From Methylorubrum thiocyanatum (lineage in GTDB: Bacteria; Pseudomonadota; Alphaproteobacteria; Rhizobiales; Beijerinckiaceae): DNA of 64,000 nucleotides. The notes beneath the pieces were generated by a model. That model saw only the letters and a program-made list of their open reading frames with translations. It made no database searches and was not told the DNA's origin. Both the position numbers and the translations under genes were made by a program. Location of the stretch: assembly GCA_014138645.1 (NCBI GenBank), contig JACJIB010000002.1:62001-126000 (forward strand), written 5' to 3'. Below are positions 9,625-18,900 of this stretch, in pieces; the first letter of the stretch is position 1; the number at the start of each line of letters is the position of its first letter.

Positions 9625-11244
9625 TCAGCCCTCGTCCCGCAACTGCCGCCGGATGATCTTGCCGCTCGTCGTCATCGGCAGGCTGTCTCGGAAGGCCAGC
9701 GTCCGCGGCACCTCGTGGGCCGAGAGCCGAGCTTTGGCGAAGGCGAGGATCTCGGCGGCGAGCGACTCGGAGGGTGAGAACCCCTCGCGCAGGGTCACGA
9801 AGGCCTTCACGACCTCGGTGCGCAGCGGGTCGGGCACGCCCACCGCGGCGGCCAGCGCCACCGCCGGATGGGCGCACAGGCAGGCCTCGATCTCGGCCGG
9901 GCCGATCCGGTAGGCGGCCGAGGTGATGAGGTCGTCCTCGCGGCCGACGAAGCGGACATAGCCCTCGCTGTCGCGGCGCGCCCGGTCGCCGGTCATCCAC
10001 CAACCGTCGCGGAATTTCTTCGCGGTCGCCTCCGGCTGGTTCCAATAGCCGAGGAACAGCACCGGATCGGGTGCGCGCACGGCGATCTCGCCGGTCTCGT
10101 CCGCATCCGCCTCGGTCCCGTCCTCGCGCAGGACCGCGACGCGGTGGCCCGGCACCGGTTTGCCCGTGGCGCCGGCCCGCGCCACGCCGACCCGGGCGCA
10201 GGAGGCGAGGACAAGATTGCACTCGGTCTGCCCGTAGGCCTCGCCGATGGCGAGGCCGAGCGCCTCTCGCGCCCATTCGAAGGTCTCGGCCCCGAGCGCC
10301 TCGCCGGCCGAGGCGATGTTGCGCAAGGCGGAGAGGTCGAATGTTTTCCGCGGCTCGGCAACCCCGCGCAGCATCCGCAGCGCGGTCGGCGGCAGGAAGG
10401 CGTTGGTGACCCCGAGATCGGCCATCAGCCGGAACGCCGCCTCCGGCTCGAACCGGCCGAAGGGCCGGGCCACCACCGGCATGCCGAGGCGGAGCGACGG
10501 CATCAGCACGTTGAGGAGCCCCCCGGCCCAGGCCCAGTCGGAGGGGGTCCACATCAGGCCCGTCCCCTCGGGCGGGAAGCCGTGCATCAGGGTCCAGCCC
10601 GGCAGGTGGCCGAGCAGCACGCGGTGGCCGTGCAGCGCGCCCTTGGCGAGCCCGGTGGTGCCGGAGGTGTAGATCATCAGCGCCGGGTCGTCGGGCCCGG
10701 TGGCCCGCGTCTCGCAATCCTCCGCGGCGGAGGCGAGGACGGCGGAAAAATCCTCGGCCGGGCCGGAGGCGCCGTCGACCGACAGGATCAGGGCAAGGTC
10801 CGGCAGGTCGGCCCGCAGGCGCTCCAGCTTGGCCAGGCCGGCCGCATCGGTGACGACGGCCCGCGTGCCGGAATCGCCGAGGCGATGGCGCAGGGCCGCC
10901 TCCCCGAACAGGCCGGCGAGCGGCAGCGCGATCGCCCCGAGCCGGTAGGCGGCGAAGTGGGTGATCACCACCGCCGCCGATTGCGGCAACAGCACCCCGA
11001 CCCGGTCGCCCGGCCCGATGCCGCGCGCGGCGAGCGCCGCGGCGAGCCGCAGCGAATCGGAGCGCAGACGGCCGTAGCTCACCGGTTCGGGGCGGTCGTC
11101 GGGCCCGAGCACGAGGAGCGCCGTACGGTCGGGCTCGCTCAGCGCCCAGCGGTCGCAGACATCGGCCGCGATGTTGTAGCGCTCCGGGATTTCCCAGCGG
11201 AAATCGGCCACGAGTGCTTCGTAGGTGTCGGCCGGCTCCAGCAC
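9625..11244 (-). CDS. AMP-forming acyl-CoA synthetase
   Basis: Protein of 539 residues of the ANL (acyl/aryl-CoA synthetase) superfamily, which activates a carboxylic acid through an acyl-adenylate and transfers it to CoA. Motifs are the P-loop-like IYTSGTTGLAKGALHGH, the adenylate-binding GEAYGQTE, the hinge WWMTGDRARRD and the C-terminal lysine segment TTSGKIIRRQLR. It resembles acetyl/medium-chain acyl-CoA synthetases, but the chain length cannot be read from the sequence. The GTG start at 11244 has GAGGAC 8 bases upstream. It stands alone between the DUF433/DUF5615 pair and a nitroreductase gene. Confidence 0.85.
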   Translation of the reverse strand: MLEPADTYEALVADFRWEIPERYNIAADVCDRWALSEPDRTALLVLGPDDRPEPVSYGRLRSDSLRLAAALAARGIGPGDRVGVLLPQSAAVVITHFAAYRLGAIALPLAGLFGEAALRHRLGDSGTRAVVTDAAGLAKLERLRADLPDLALILSVDGASGPAEDFSAVLASAAEDCETRATGPDDPALMIYTSGTTGLAKGALHGHRVLLGHLPGWTLMHGFPPEGTGLMWTPSDWAWAGGLLNVLMPSLRLGMPVVARPFGRFEPEAAFRLMADLGVTNAFLPPTALRMLRGVAEPRKTFDLSALRNIASAGEALGAETFEWAREALGLAIGEAYGQTECNLVLASCARVGVARAGATGKPVPGHRVAVLREDGTEADADETGEIAVRAPDPVLFLGYWNQPEATAKKFRDGWWMTGDRARRDSEGYVRFVGREDDLITSAAYRIGPAEIEACLCAHPAVALAAAVGVPDPLRTEVVKAFVTLREGFSPSESLAAEILAFAKARLSAHEVPRTLAFRDSLPMTTSGKIIRRQLRDEG

Positions 11245-11354
11245 GGCAATGTCCTCGACCCTGCGGCCGCGCTGCCTCCGAGCGCGGCCGGGCGCCTCTC
11301 ATCCGTCCCCGCCGGGGCCGGCGCAATCCGCCTTTTACACTCAGCCTCGCGAAC

Positions 11355-11966
11355 TCAGCCTTCGCGCTGCGGAAAGCCGCCGCGGAAGGCGAAGTCGGTG
11401 ATCGGGCGGCGGGCGTTCGGGCGCTCCTTGGCCTGCTGCTCTTCGGTCAGCTGCGCCCAGGGCGTGGCGCGCCCGACGCCGTAGGCTGCCTCGACCCGGT
11501 GATGCTCGGGCACGTTCAGCACCGTGACCGCCCGTTCGCGGTCGAAGCCGGTCATGCCGTGGACGTGCCAGCCCTGCCGGTTGGCCTGGAGCGCGAAGGC
11601 GAGGGAGGCGGCGCCCGCGTCGAGGGAGTGGCTGGTGGAGGGCTTGAACTCGTCGCCGACCTTCATCCGGGTATTCGAGACGAGGACGACGAGGGCGCCG
11701 GTATCCTTGGCCCATTTCTGGTTGCCGGGCACCAGAAGGTCGAAGAGCGGCTGCCATTCCGGCGTGTCGCGCAGCGCGTAGAGGAAGCGCCAGGGCTGGG
11801 AATTGTAGGCGGAGGGCGACCAGCGCGCGGCCTCGAACATCCGCAGCAGCTCGGCCTCCGGCACCGCCTCCCCGGTGAAGGCGCGGGGCGACCAGCGCTC
11901 CGTGAAGATCGGGTCGATGGCGTGGTCGGGCGTGCGGGTGATGGGTCGGGTCGTCGCGTCGGTCAC
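11355..11966 (-). CDS. Nitroreductase-family flavoprotein
   Basis: FMN-dependent NAD(P)H oxidoreductase of about 203 residues. It shows the family's early arginine motif (ERWSPRAF), the segment FEAARWSPSAYNSQPWRF and a glycine-bearing HGMTGFDRE near the flavin site. Substrates of this family are diverse, so the physiological one is unknown. I chose the GTG at 11966, with GGAG about 10 bases upstream; an ATG at 12026 would add 20 residues of low-complexity sequence. It diverges from the toxin-antitoxin pair to its right. Confidence 0.82.
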   Translation of the reverse strand: MTDATTRPITRTPDHAIDPIFTERWSPRAFTGEAVPEAELLRMFEAARWSPSAYNSQPWRFLYALRDTPEWQPLFDLLVPGNQKWAKDTGALVVLVSNTRMKVGDEFKPSTSHSLDAGAASLAFALQANRQGWHVHGMTGFDRERAVTVLNVPEHHRVEAAYGVGRATPWAQLTEEQQAKERPNARRPITDFAFRGGFPQREG

Positions 11967-12066
11967 CGGGGGCGGTCTCCAGGTTCGTCGGTGCTTTGGT
12001 GCGGCGCACGGTATGGCAGCGCACAAAGGCCGGCTAGGGGGCGTCCCCGCAGAATGCTTGATCGCA

Positions 12067-12084
12067 TGTAGCCTTAAAGCTACA
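12067..12084. promoter_or_regulatory. Palindrome upstream of HigB/HigA-like pair
   Basis: TGTAGCCTTAAAGCTACA is an 18-bp near-perfect palindrome (arms TGTAGC/GCTACA) whose right end lies 7 bases before the toxin ATG. Its position over the start of a toxin-antitoxin operon fits an autoregulatory operator bound by the antitoxin. Confidence 0.6.
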
Positions 12085-12091
12085 AAGTGCG

Positions 12092-12397
12092 ATGCCGACG
12101 ATCCGCCAGACCCGAACCTACAGCGATTGGTTCGATGGTTTGACCGATCGGCAGGCCCGAGCCCGGATCGATGTGCGTGTGCGCCGTCTTTCGCTCGGTA
12201 ATCCCGGTGATGTGCGGCATCTGACCGGGGGCGTGTCCGAACTTCGGATCGATCACGGACCTGGATATCGGGTTTACTATACGCAGCGGGGCCAGGAGAT
12301 CGTCATTCTGCTGTGCGGTGGGGACAAGCGCCGACAGGCACGCGACATCGCGCTGGCTCTGGAGATGGTGAAGGAGGTTTGGTCTGATGGCTCTTGA
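12092..12397 (+). CDS. RelE/HigB-type addiction-module toxin
   Basis: Protein of 101 residues of the Gp49-like/addiction-module killer family. Typical features are the N-terminal W-x-x-GL segment (SDWFDGLTDRQAR), the core GVSELRIDHGPGYRVYY and the C-terminal KRRQARDIALAL. Members act as ribosome-associated or free mRNA interferases. It overlaps the downstream antitoxin by 11 bases. This toxin-first order is the usual one for this family and opposite to the DUF433/DUF5615 pair 3 kb to the left. Confidence 0.85.
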   Translation: MPTIRQTRTYSDWFDGLTDRQARARIDVRVRRLSLGNPGDVRHLTGGVSELRIDHGPGYRVYYTQRGQEIVILLCGGDKRRQARDIALALEMVKEVWSDGS

Positions 12398-12677
12398 GAC
12401 GAAGCCCTGGGACGTCGCCGAACATCTCCAGGACGAGGAGGCGATGGCTGCCTATATCGAGGCTGTGCTGGAAGATGGCGACCCGGCCCTTGTCGCTGCC
12501 GCAATCGGGGACATCGCCCGTGCCCGGGGCATGGCGCAGATCGCCCGCGAGACGGGGCGCTCACGCGAGAGTCTGTACCGGGCGCTCTCTGATCGGGGCA
12601 ATCCGGAACTCGCGACCCTCATGGGTGTGCTCAAGGCCATGGGGCTGCAACTGAGCGTGCGCCCGCGAACCGCGTGA
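12387..12677 (+). CDS. Addiction-module antidote protein (HI1420-like)
   Basis: Protein of 96 residues with a Cro/C1-like helix-turn-helix: MAQIARETGRSRESLYRAL is followed by the characteristic GNPELATLMGVLKAMGL. This is the usual antidote for the killer protein encoded just upstream, which it overlaps by 11 bases. By family analogy it neutralises the toxin and represses the operon, probably through the palindrome at 12067-12084. Confidence 0.85.
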   Translation: MALETKPWDVAEHLQDEEAMAAYIEAVLEDGDPALVAAAIGDIARARGMAQIARETGRSRESLYRALSDRGNPELATLMGVLKAMGLQLSVRPRTA

Positions 12678-12731
12678 GCGAGCGCGGCAGCATACCTCAC
12701 TCATTTCGATTTCTCAGGGGAGACACGCGCC

Positions 12732-13529
12732 GTGACCGGTTCCGATCGTCCATCGGAGGATCTCCTGCTGCGCGAGGATCGCGACGGCGTCGCCACCCTC
12801 ACGCTCAACCGGCCGCAGGCGCGCAACGCTCTTTCGCTCGGTCTGCTCGAAGCCCTGCGCGAGGCTTTCGCCGGCTTGTCGCAGGATGACAGCGTGCGCG
12901 CGGTGGTGCTGGCCGCGTCCGGCCCCGCCTTCTGCGCCGGGCACGACCTCAAGGAGATGACCGGCTACCGGGCCGCCAGCGACCGCGGCGCGAAAAAGTT
13001 CGAAGAGCTGTTCGCCCTGTGCTCGGGCGTGATGATGGCGATCCCCGCCCTGCCCCAGCCGGTGATCGCGGCGGTCGAGGGCGTCGCGACGGCGGCCGGC
13101 TGCCAGCTCGTGGCGTCCTGCGACCTCGCGGTGGCGGGGGCGGAGGCGCGCTTCGCCACGCCCGGCGTGCAGATCGGCCTGTTCTGCTCGACGCCGATGG
13201 TGGCGCTCTCGCGCAACCTGTCGCGCAAGGCGGCGATGCGGATGCTGCTCACCGCCGAGATGACGGATGCGGAGACGGCGCGGCACCTCGGCCTCGTCAA
13301 CGATGTGGTGGAGGCGGGCGGGGCTCTCGCCGCCGCGCAGGCGCTGGCCGCGGGCATCGCCGCGCGCAATCCCTACACCGTCCGCGTCGGCAAGCGGGCC
13401 TTCTACGAGCAACTGGAGATGCCGCTGGCCGAGGCCTACGCCCATGCCGGCCGGGTCATGGCGCAGAACATGCTGGCGCGGGCCGCGGAAGAGGGGATCG
13501 AGGCCTTTCTCCACCGCAAGACGCGGTAA
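12732..13529 (+). CDS. Enoyl-CoA hydratase/isomerase-family (crotonase-fold) protein
   Basis: Protein of 265 residues with the full crotonase fold: TLTLNRPQARNALS near the N-terminus, the oxyanion-hole segment PAFCAGHDLKEM, and the second glycine-containing helix start VEGVATAAGCQLV. Sequence after the core (GLFCSTPMVALSRNL) resembles ECHDC3-type proteins. By my alignment both catalytic glutamates of true crotonase are missing (AGAEARF and TPGVQIG at their positions), so hydratase activity is doubtful. GTG start. It follows the toxin-antitoxin pair by 54 bases on the same strand but appears unrelated to it. Confidence 0.85.
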   Translation: MTGSDRPSEDLLLREDRDGVATLTLNRPQARNALSLGLLEALREAFAGLSQDDSVRAVVLAASGPAFCAGHDLKEMTGYRAASDRGAKKFEELFALCSGVMMAIPALPQPVIAAVEGVATAAGCQLVASCDLAVAGAEARFATPGVQIGLFCSTPMVALSRNLSRKAAMRMLLTAEMTDAETARHLGLVNDVVEAGGALAAAQALAAGIAARNPYTVRVGKRAFYEQLEMPLAEAYAHAGRVMAQNMLARAAEEGIEAFLHRKTR

Positions 13530-13608
13530 GGCGCGAACCGATCCGCGGCCCGCGCATTGCCTCCGCGCCGCCCTGAAGCGGTCACGCGCCCCGGGCAAAC
13601 GGACTCGC

Positions 13609-14388
13609 ATGCTCCTCAGACGCCCCCCTCCGATCACCCCCGAGCCGGGCCCGAACGCGAAGAAGATCGTGAGCTGGAATCTGCTGCGCCGCACCGGCGC
13701 GGCGGTGGATTGCCTCGTCACGCTAATCGAGCAGGAGCGCCCCGACCTGCTGCTGATGCAAGAGGCAACGAAGGAGATCGCCGCCCTGAAGGACCGGGTT
13801 GGCGGCGTCTATGCCTGGGCGCAACTGCCGGGGCGCATTCACGGACTGGCGATGTGGAGCCCGATTCCCTGGGCCAAGCCGCCGGAGATCGTCACCCTGC
13901 CCCCGGGCGTGCTGATCGACCGGGTCTGCCAAGTGCTCGACTGGGGCGAATTCGGCGTCGCCAACGTCCACCTCTCGCACGGGCAGGTGCTGAACCGACG
14001 CCAGCTCCGGCGCATCGAGAGCCATCTGCCGGTCCGCGCCGCGGTGCTCGGCGACTACAACATCGTCGGCCCGGCCCTGCTGCCGGGCTTTCGCGATGTC
14101 GGCCCGCGCCGTCCGACCCACGCCATGGTCGACGTGCTGCCGCTGCGGCTCGACCGCTGCCTCGTGCGCGGCCTCGTCTGCCACGAGCGCATGGTCCTGC
14201 CCCGCGGGCTGTCCGATCACCATCCGATCGTGGTGCGGCTCTCGCCCGCGCCGGAGGGCGCCGCCTCGGTGGGGCGTCTCAGAGGTATGGCAGAAGCAGT
14301 CGGACGGCTGCGTCGCGCAAACGTACGGGGAGCGCGCGCGCGTCGAGATCGGCCTGGGTCAGACGGGTCCGCCGCTTCCCCGCGATGA
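13609..14388 (+). CDS. Endonuclease/exonuclease/phosphatase (EEP) family protein
   Basis: Metal-dependent phosphoesterase fold of about 259 residues. Recognisable blocks are IVSWNLLRR, the metal-binding glutamate in LLLMQEATKE, VHLSHGQ, LGDYNIVG and the final LSDHHPIVV with its catalytic His. Substrates in this family range from nucleic acids to phospholipids. The last 35 residues are Arg/Ala-rich, lie beyond the conserved fold, and are read from DNA that encodes the 3' end of the convergent cardiolipin synthase (110-base overlap). Upstream start choices are weak because no clear ribosome-binding site is visible. Confidence 0.75.
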   Translation: MLLRRPPPITPEPGPNAKKIVSWNLLRRTGAAVDCLVTLIEQERPDLLLMQEATKEIAALKDRVGGVYAWAQLPGRIHGLAMWSPIPWAKPPEIVTLPPGVLIDRVCQVLDWGEFGVANVHLSHGQVLNRRQLRRIESHLPVRAAVLGDYNIVGPALLPGFRDVGPRRPTHAMVDVLPLRLDRCLVRGLVCHERMVLPRGLSDHHPIVVRLSPAPEGAASVGRLRGMAEAVGRLRRANVRGARARRDRPGSDGSAASPR

Positions 14389-15715
14389 AGGCTTCGAGCG
14401 CCTGGGCCAGCGGCACGTCGTAGACCTCGACATTCAGCTCGAAATTCAGGCGGAAGCTGCGCGAATCCCAGTTCGCGCTGCCGATGAAGCACCATTGCCC
14501 GTCGACGGTCATCGCCTTCGAATGGTCGAAGGGCGGGCCGTCGATCCAGATCCGCACCCCGCTCTTGAGGAGCGGGTCGATATGGCCGCGGGTCGCCCAG
14601 TCGACGAAGCGGTGGTCGCTCGCCTTGGGGATGACGACATCGACCTCGATGCCCCGCGTCGCGGCGAGGCAGAGCGCGTTCACGATGAGGTCGTTGGGCA
14701 GGAAGTAGGGCGTCGTCAGCCGGATCGAATGTCTTGCGCAGGCGATGACCTGCAGGATCACGGTGGCGATCTTCTCGATGTCGGCATCCGGCCCCGAGGT
14801 GACGACCCGGGCGGTGACGGTGCCCGCCGGCGCCAGCGGCGGCAGCCACGCCTCCCCTTCCAGCTCCTCGTCGCTCACGAACAGCCAATCGGCGATGAAG
14901 GCCTGGGTCAGGTGCTCGACCACCGGCCCTTCGATCCGGAAATGCGTGTCGCGGATCGGGAAGTCCGGCTTCTCCCGGACGCGGTTGCCGTCGGAGATGT
15001 TGACGCCGCCGGTGAAGGCGATCTGCCCATCGAGGATCAGCAGCTTCTTGTGGGTGCGCAGGTTCAGGAACGGCATCCGCCAGGGCAGGACGGAATGCAT
15101 GAACAGCCCGGCCGGCACGCCGAGCCGGCGCAGGCGTCGCCACGCGGCGGGGAAGAAGTAGCCGCTGCCGATGCCGTCGAGGATGACGCGCACCTCGGCG
15201 CCCCGCTCCTGCGCGGCCTTCAACGCGTCGCAGAAGGCCCGGCCGATCTCGTCGTCGCGGAAGATGTAGCTCGACAGGGCGACGCTGCGGCGCGCCTGCC
15301 CGATCGCGTCGAGCATCGCCGGATAGGCCTCGTCCCCGTTGCGGAAGATCTCGATCCGGTTGCCCGCCACCGTCGGCAGGCCGGTGATCGCCTGCACCGC
15401 CCGGTCGAGCGCGCGGAAGGCCTCCGGCACGTGGGCGGAGGGCTGGGGCGTGTCGTCGATCGTCTGCGACGGGCGCCGCTTCAGCCGCCGGGCGCGCCGC
15501 TCCACGCGGTTGATGCCGAAGGTGATGTAGAGCAGGCTGCCGAAGACCGGCGCGAGCCAGGCGAGCCCGATCCAGCCGATCGCCGCCCCCACCACCCGCT
15601 TGCGCAGCAGCACGTGAACGCTGACGCCGAGGGAGATGACGAGGCCGATGGCCGCGACGATCTCGGTCCGAAGCGAGGCCGTCGTGCCGAGCCATCGGGT
15701 GAGGACTTCTTCCAC
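14279..15715 (-). CDS. cls: Cardiolipin synthase, phospholipase D family
   Basis: Inner-membrane enzyme of about 478 residues. Two N-terminal membrane helices (IVAAIGLVISLGVSVHVLL and IGWIGLAWLAPVFGSLLYI) precede two phospholipase-D HKD motifs, THKKLLILDG and FDHSKAMTVDG, each with its downstream GSANWDSRS-type segment or equivalent. It joins two phosphatidylglycerols to cardiolipin and glycerol. The GTG at 15715 gives the normal family length; an extension to 15799 would add unconserved residues. The gene's 3' end overlaps the convergent EEP-family gene by 110 bases. Confidence 0.88.
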   Translation of the reverse strand: MEEVLTRWLGTTASLRTEIVAAIGLVISLGVSVHVLLRKRVVGAAIGWIGLAWLAPVFGSLLYITFGINRVERRARRLKRRPSQTIDDTPQPSAHVPEAFRALDRAVQAITGLPTVAGNRIEIFRNGDEAYPAMLDAIGQARRSVALSSYIFRDDEIGRAFCDALKAAQERGAEVRVILDGIGSGYFFPAAWRRLRRLGVPAGLFMHSVLPWRMPFLNLRTHKKLLILDGQIAFTGGVNISDGNRVREKPDFPIRDTHFRIEGPVVEHLTQAFIADWLFVSDEELEGEAWLPPLAPAGTVTARVVTSGPDADIEKIATVILQVIACARHSIRLTTPYFLPNDLIVNALCLAATRGIEVDVVIPKASDHRFVDWATRGHIDPLLKSGVRIWIDGPPFDHSKAMTVDGQWCFIGSANWDSRSFRLNFELNVEVYDVPLAQALEAFIAGKRRTRLTQADLDARALPVRLRDAAVRLLLPYL

Positions 15716-15940
15716 CGGTCCGCCTGCCGTCCTGCTCTGTCGGGTAACGGCGGGGGAGATAGGCCAAGCCTGAGGCGGCGAACAGGCGGGCCTCCACAAA
15801 TCGCCGTCACGTGCTAGAACAAACCTCGAACGGCGGGTGGGCCGGCCGAGACCGGCGCCCGCCGCTTTTCGAAAGCCTTCACCATCTTGCCCTCAGGTGG
15901 TCGCCCCCGACCACAGCGCGTCAGGTTTCAAGCGTCGAGC

Positions 15941-18900
15941 ATGTCCGCGACCGCCGCTCCCCGCGTCTTCACGATTCCCCCCGGCGCGCCGTTCCTGCCG
16001 ACGCTGGCGGATGCCCTCGTGTCCGGTCGGCTGGTCGGCGCGGTCGGCCACGATCCGTTCGCGCTCGCCTCTGTCACCCTCTACCTGCCGACGCAGCGCG
16101 CGGTGCGCGCCCTCTCCACGGTGCTGGCGCAGCGCCTCGGCGGGGCGGCTTTGCTGCCGCGGATGATCCCCCTGGGCGAGGCCGACGAGGCGGAACTCGA
16201 TCTCTCGGCCAGCACCCTGCTCGACACGCCCGAGGATCTGCTGCACCCCTCGATCCCTGCGCTGGAGCGCCGGCTGATCCTGGCCCGCCTCGTCCAGAAA
16301 TGGGCCGAGACGGTGGACCGCGAGTTGCTGCCCATCGACGACGAGGTGCCCTTCCTCGTTCCCTCCTCCCCCGCCGATGCGGTGGCGCTCGCCGCCGACC
16401 TCGAGGGGCTGATGGATGCGCTCACCGTCGAGGGCCTGCCCTGGAGCGAGATCGCCTCCGCCGTCGAGGCCGAGCATTCGCGCTATTTCCGCCTCACCCT
16501 CGATTTCCTCAGGATTGCCGCCGAGCACTGGCCCGAGATCCTCGCCGCCCGCTCGCTCGCCGACCCCACCGCCCGCGCCCGCCGCCTCGTCCTGGCCGAG
16601 GCCGACCGGCTCACGCGCGACCGGCCGGACGATCCGGTGATCGTGGCCGGTTCCACCGGCTCGGTGCCCGCCACCGCCCGGCTGATCGCCGCGGTGGCGC
16701 GCCTGCCCCGCGGCGCCGTGGTGCTGCCGGGGCTCGACCTGCATCTCGACGAAGAGGGCTGGGAGGCGATCGATGGCGCCGGCGGCACGCGGGACGAGAT
16801 CGCCCACGGCCACCCGCAGGCGATCCTGCGGGCGCTGACCGGGCGGACGGGGCTCGCCGTCGCGCGCGGCGAGGTCGAGACGCTCGGCACGCTGTCGCCC
16901 GAGGCGGTGGCCCGGGAAAGGCTGCTGTCGCAGGCCCTGCGCCCGGCCGAGACCACCGACGCCTGGGCCCGGCTCGATGCGGCCGAGCGGCTGGCGCTCG
17001 CACACGAGGGCATGGAAGGCCTCGCCGTGGTCGAGGCGGCGGACGAGCGCGAGGAGGCGCTGGTCGCCGCGCTGGCCCTGCGCGAGACCCTGGAGACGCC
17101 CGGCGCCACCGCTGCCCTCGTCACCCCCGACCGGGGGCTGGCGCTCCGGGTCTCCGCCGAACTCGCCCGCTGGGGCATCGCGGCGGAGGATTCGGCGGGC
17201 CTGAGCCTGGCCCGTTCGCAAGCAGGCCGCTTCGCCCGGCTCGTCGCCGAACTCGCCGCCGAGGTGGCACCGGCCCGCGTCATCGCGCTGCTCGCCCACC
17301 CCTTCGTCCGGCTCGGGCTCACCCGCAGCGAGGTCGTGCGCGCCGCCGCCGCCCTGGAGATCGGCGGCCTGCGCGGTCCCGCCCCGATCCCGAAGAACAG
17401 TTTCGACGGCATGCGCGCCGCGGTCGCCCTGCAGCGCAACGCCACCGAGCGGGTGCCGCGGGCCAAGAAGCGCCTCAAGGCGATCGACTGGGATCTCTCT
17501 GAGACCATCCTCGACCGGCTGGAGATCGCCCTCGATCGCTTCCGCACCGACCTCCAGCCCGCCATCGGCAACCTCGTGGCGCTGGCCGCCCTCCACCGCG
17601 AGGCCTGCGAGCGGATGATGGGCGGGGCGGAGGCGGAGGAGGAGATCGACGACCCCTCCCTCGACACCCTCGACGGGCTGTTCGACGATCTCGAATCGGC
17701 CGAGCAGGAGGCGCTGCCGGGCCGCTTCTCCGATTACGCCGCCTTCTTCACCGCGCTCGCCCGCGATCGCACGGTGGCCTGCGCCCAGCGCGACGCGCAT
17801 CCGCGCCTGCGCATCCTCGGGCCGCTCGAAGCGCGCCTGCTCTCCGTCGACCGCATCGTGCTCGGCGGGCTCGACGAGGCAGTCTGGCCGGTGCGCCAGA
17901 CCACGGACGCCTTCCTCAACCGGCCGATGCGCGGAGAAGTGGGCCTGAGCCCGCCCGAGCGGCGGATCGGACAGGCCGCCCACGACTTCGTGCAGGGCCT
18001 GGGCATCCACGACGCCGTGGTGACCCGCGCGGCCAAGCGCGAGGGCTCGCCGACCGTGCCCTCGCGCTTCCTCCAGCGCCTGCGCGCCTTCGGCGGCGAC
18101 GCGGTCTGGGCCGGGGCCATCGCCCGCGGGCAGCGCCTGCGCGGGCTCGCCGCGCGGCTCGACCGCGGTCGGGAGGCGCCGCCGCCGCGCCTGACAAGGC
18201 CCGCGCCGAAGCCCGATCCCGCGCTGTTCCCGTCGCGCCTCAGCGTCACCGAGATCGAGACGCTGGTGCGCGACCCCTACTCGATCTTCGCGCGGCACAT
18301 CCTGGGGCTGGAGGCGCTGGAGCCGATGGCGGTGGTGCCCGGCGCGGCCGAGCGCGGCAGCCTGATCCACAAGATCCTCGGCGACTTCTCGCAGGCCCAT
18401 CCCGGCCCGCTGCCGGCGGATGCGGAGACGCTGCTCTACGCCATCGCGCTCGACGCCTTCGGCCCGCTCCAGGACCAGTATCCGGAACTCTACGCCGAGT
18501 GGTTCCCCCGCTATGAGCGGATGGCGGTCGCCTTCCTCGAATGGGAGGCGAGCCAGCGGCAGGGCCTGCACGCCATCCATGCGGAGCGATCCGGCAAGCT
18601 CACCATCCCGCTCGGCGAGCGGACCTTCACCCTCTCGGCCCGCGCCGACCGCATCGAGGTCCGCGCCGACGGCGGCTACTGCATCGTCGACTTCAAGACC
18701 GGCACCCCGCCGAGCAACCGCACGGTCTTCGCCGGCTTCTCGCCCCAGCTCACCCTCGAGGCGGCGATGCTGATGCACGGCGCCTTCGAGGGGCTGAAGG
18801 CGGCTTCCGCCCCGGATCTCCTCTATGTCCATGCCTCGGGCGGACGTGAGCCGTTCCGGCCGATACCCGTGAAGGCCCCACCGGGTGACGCGCGGGCGGT

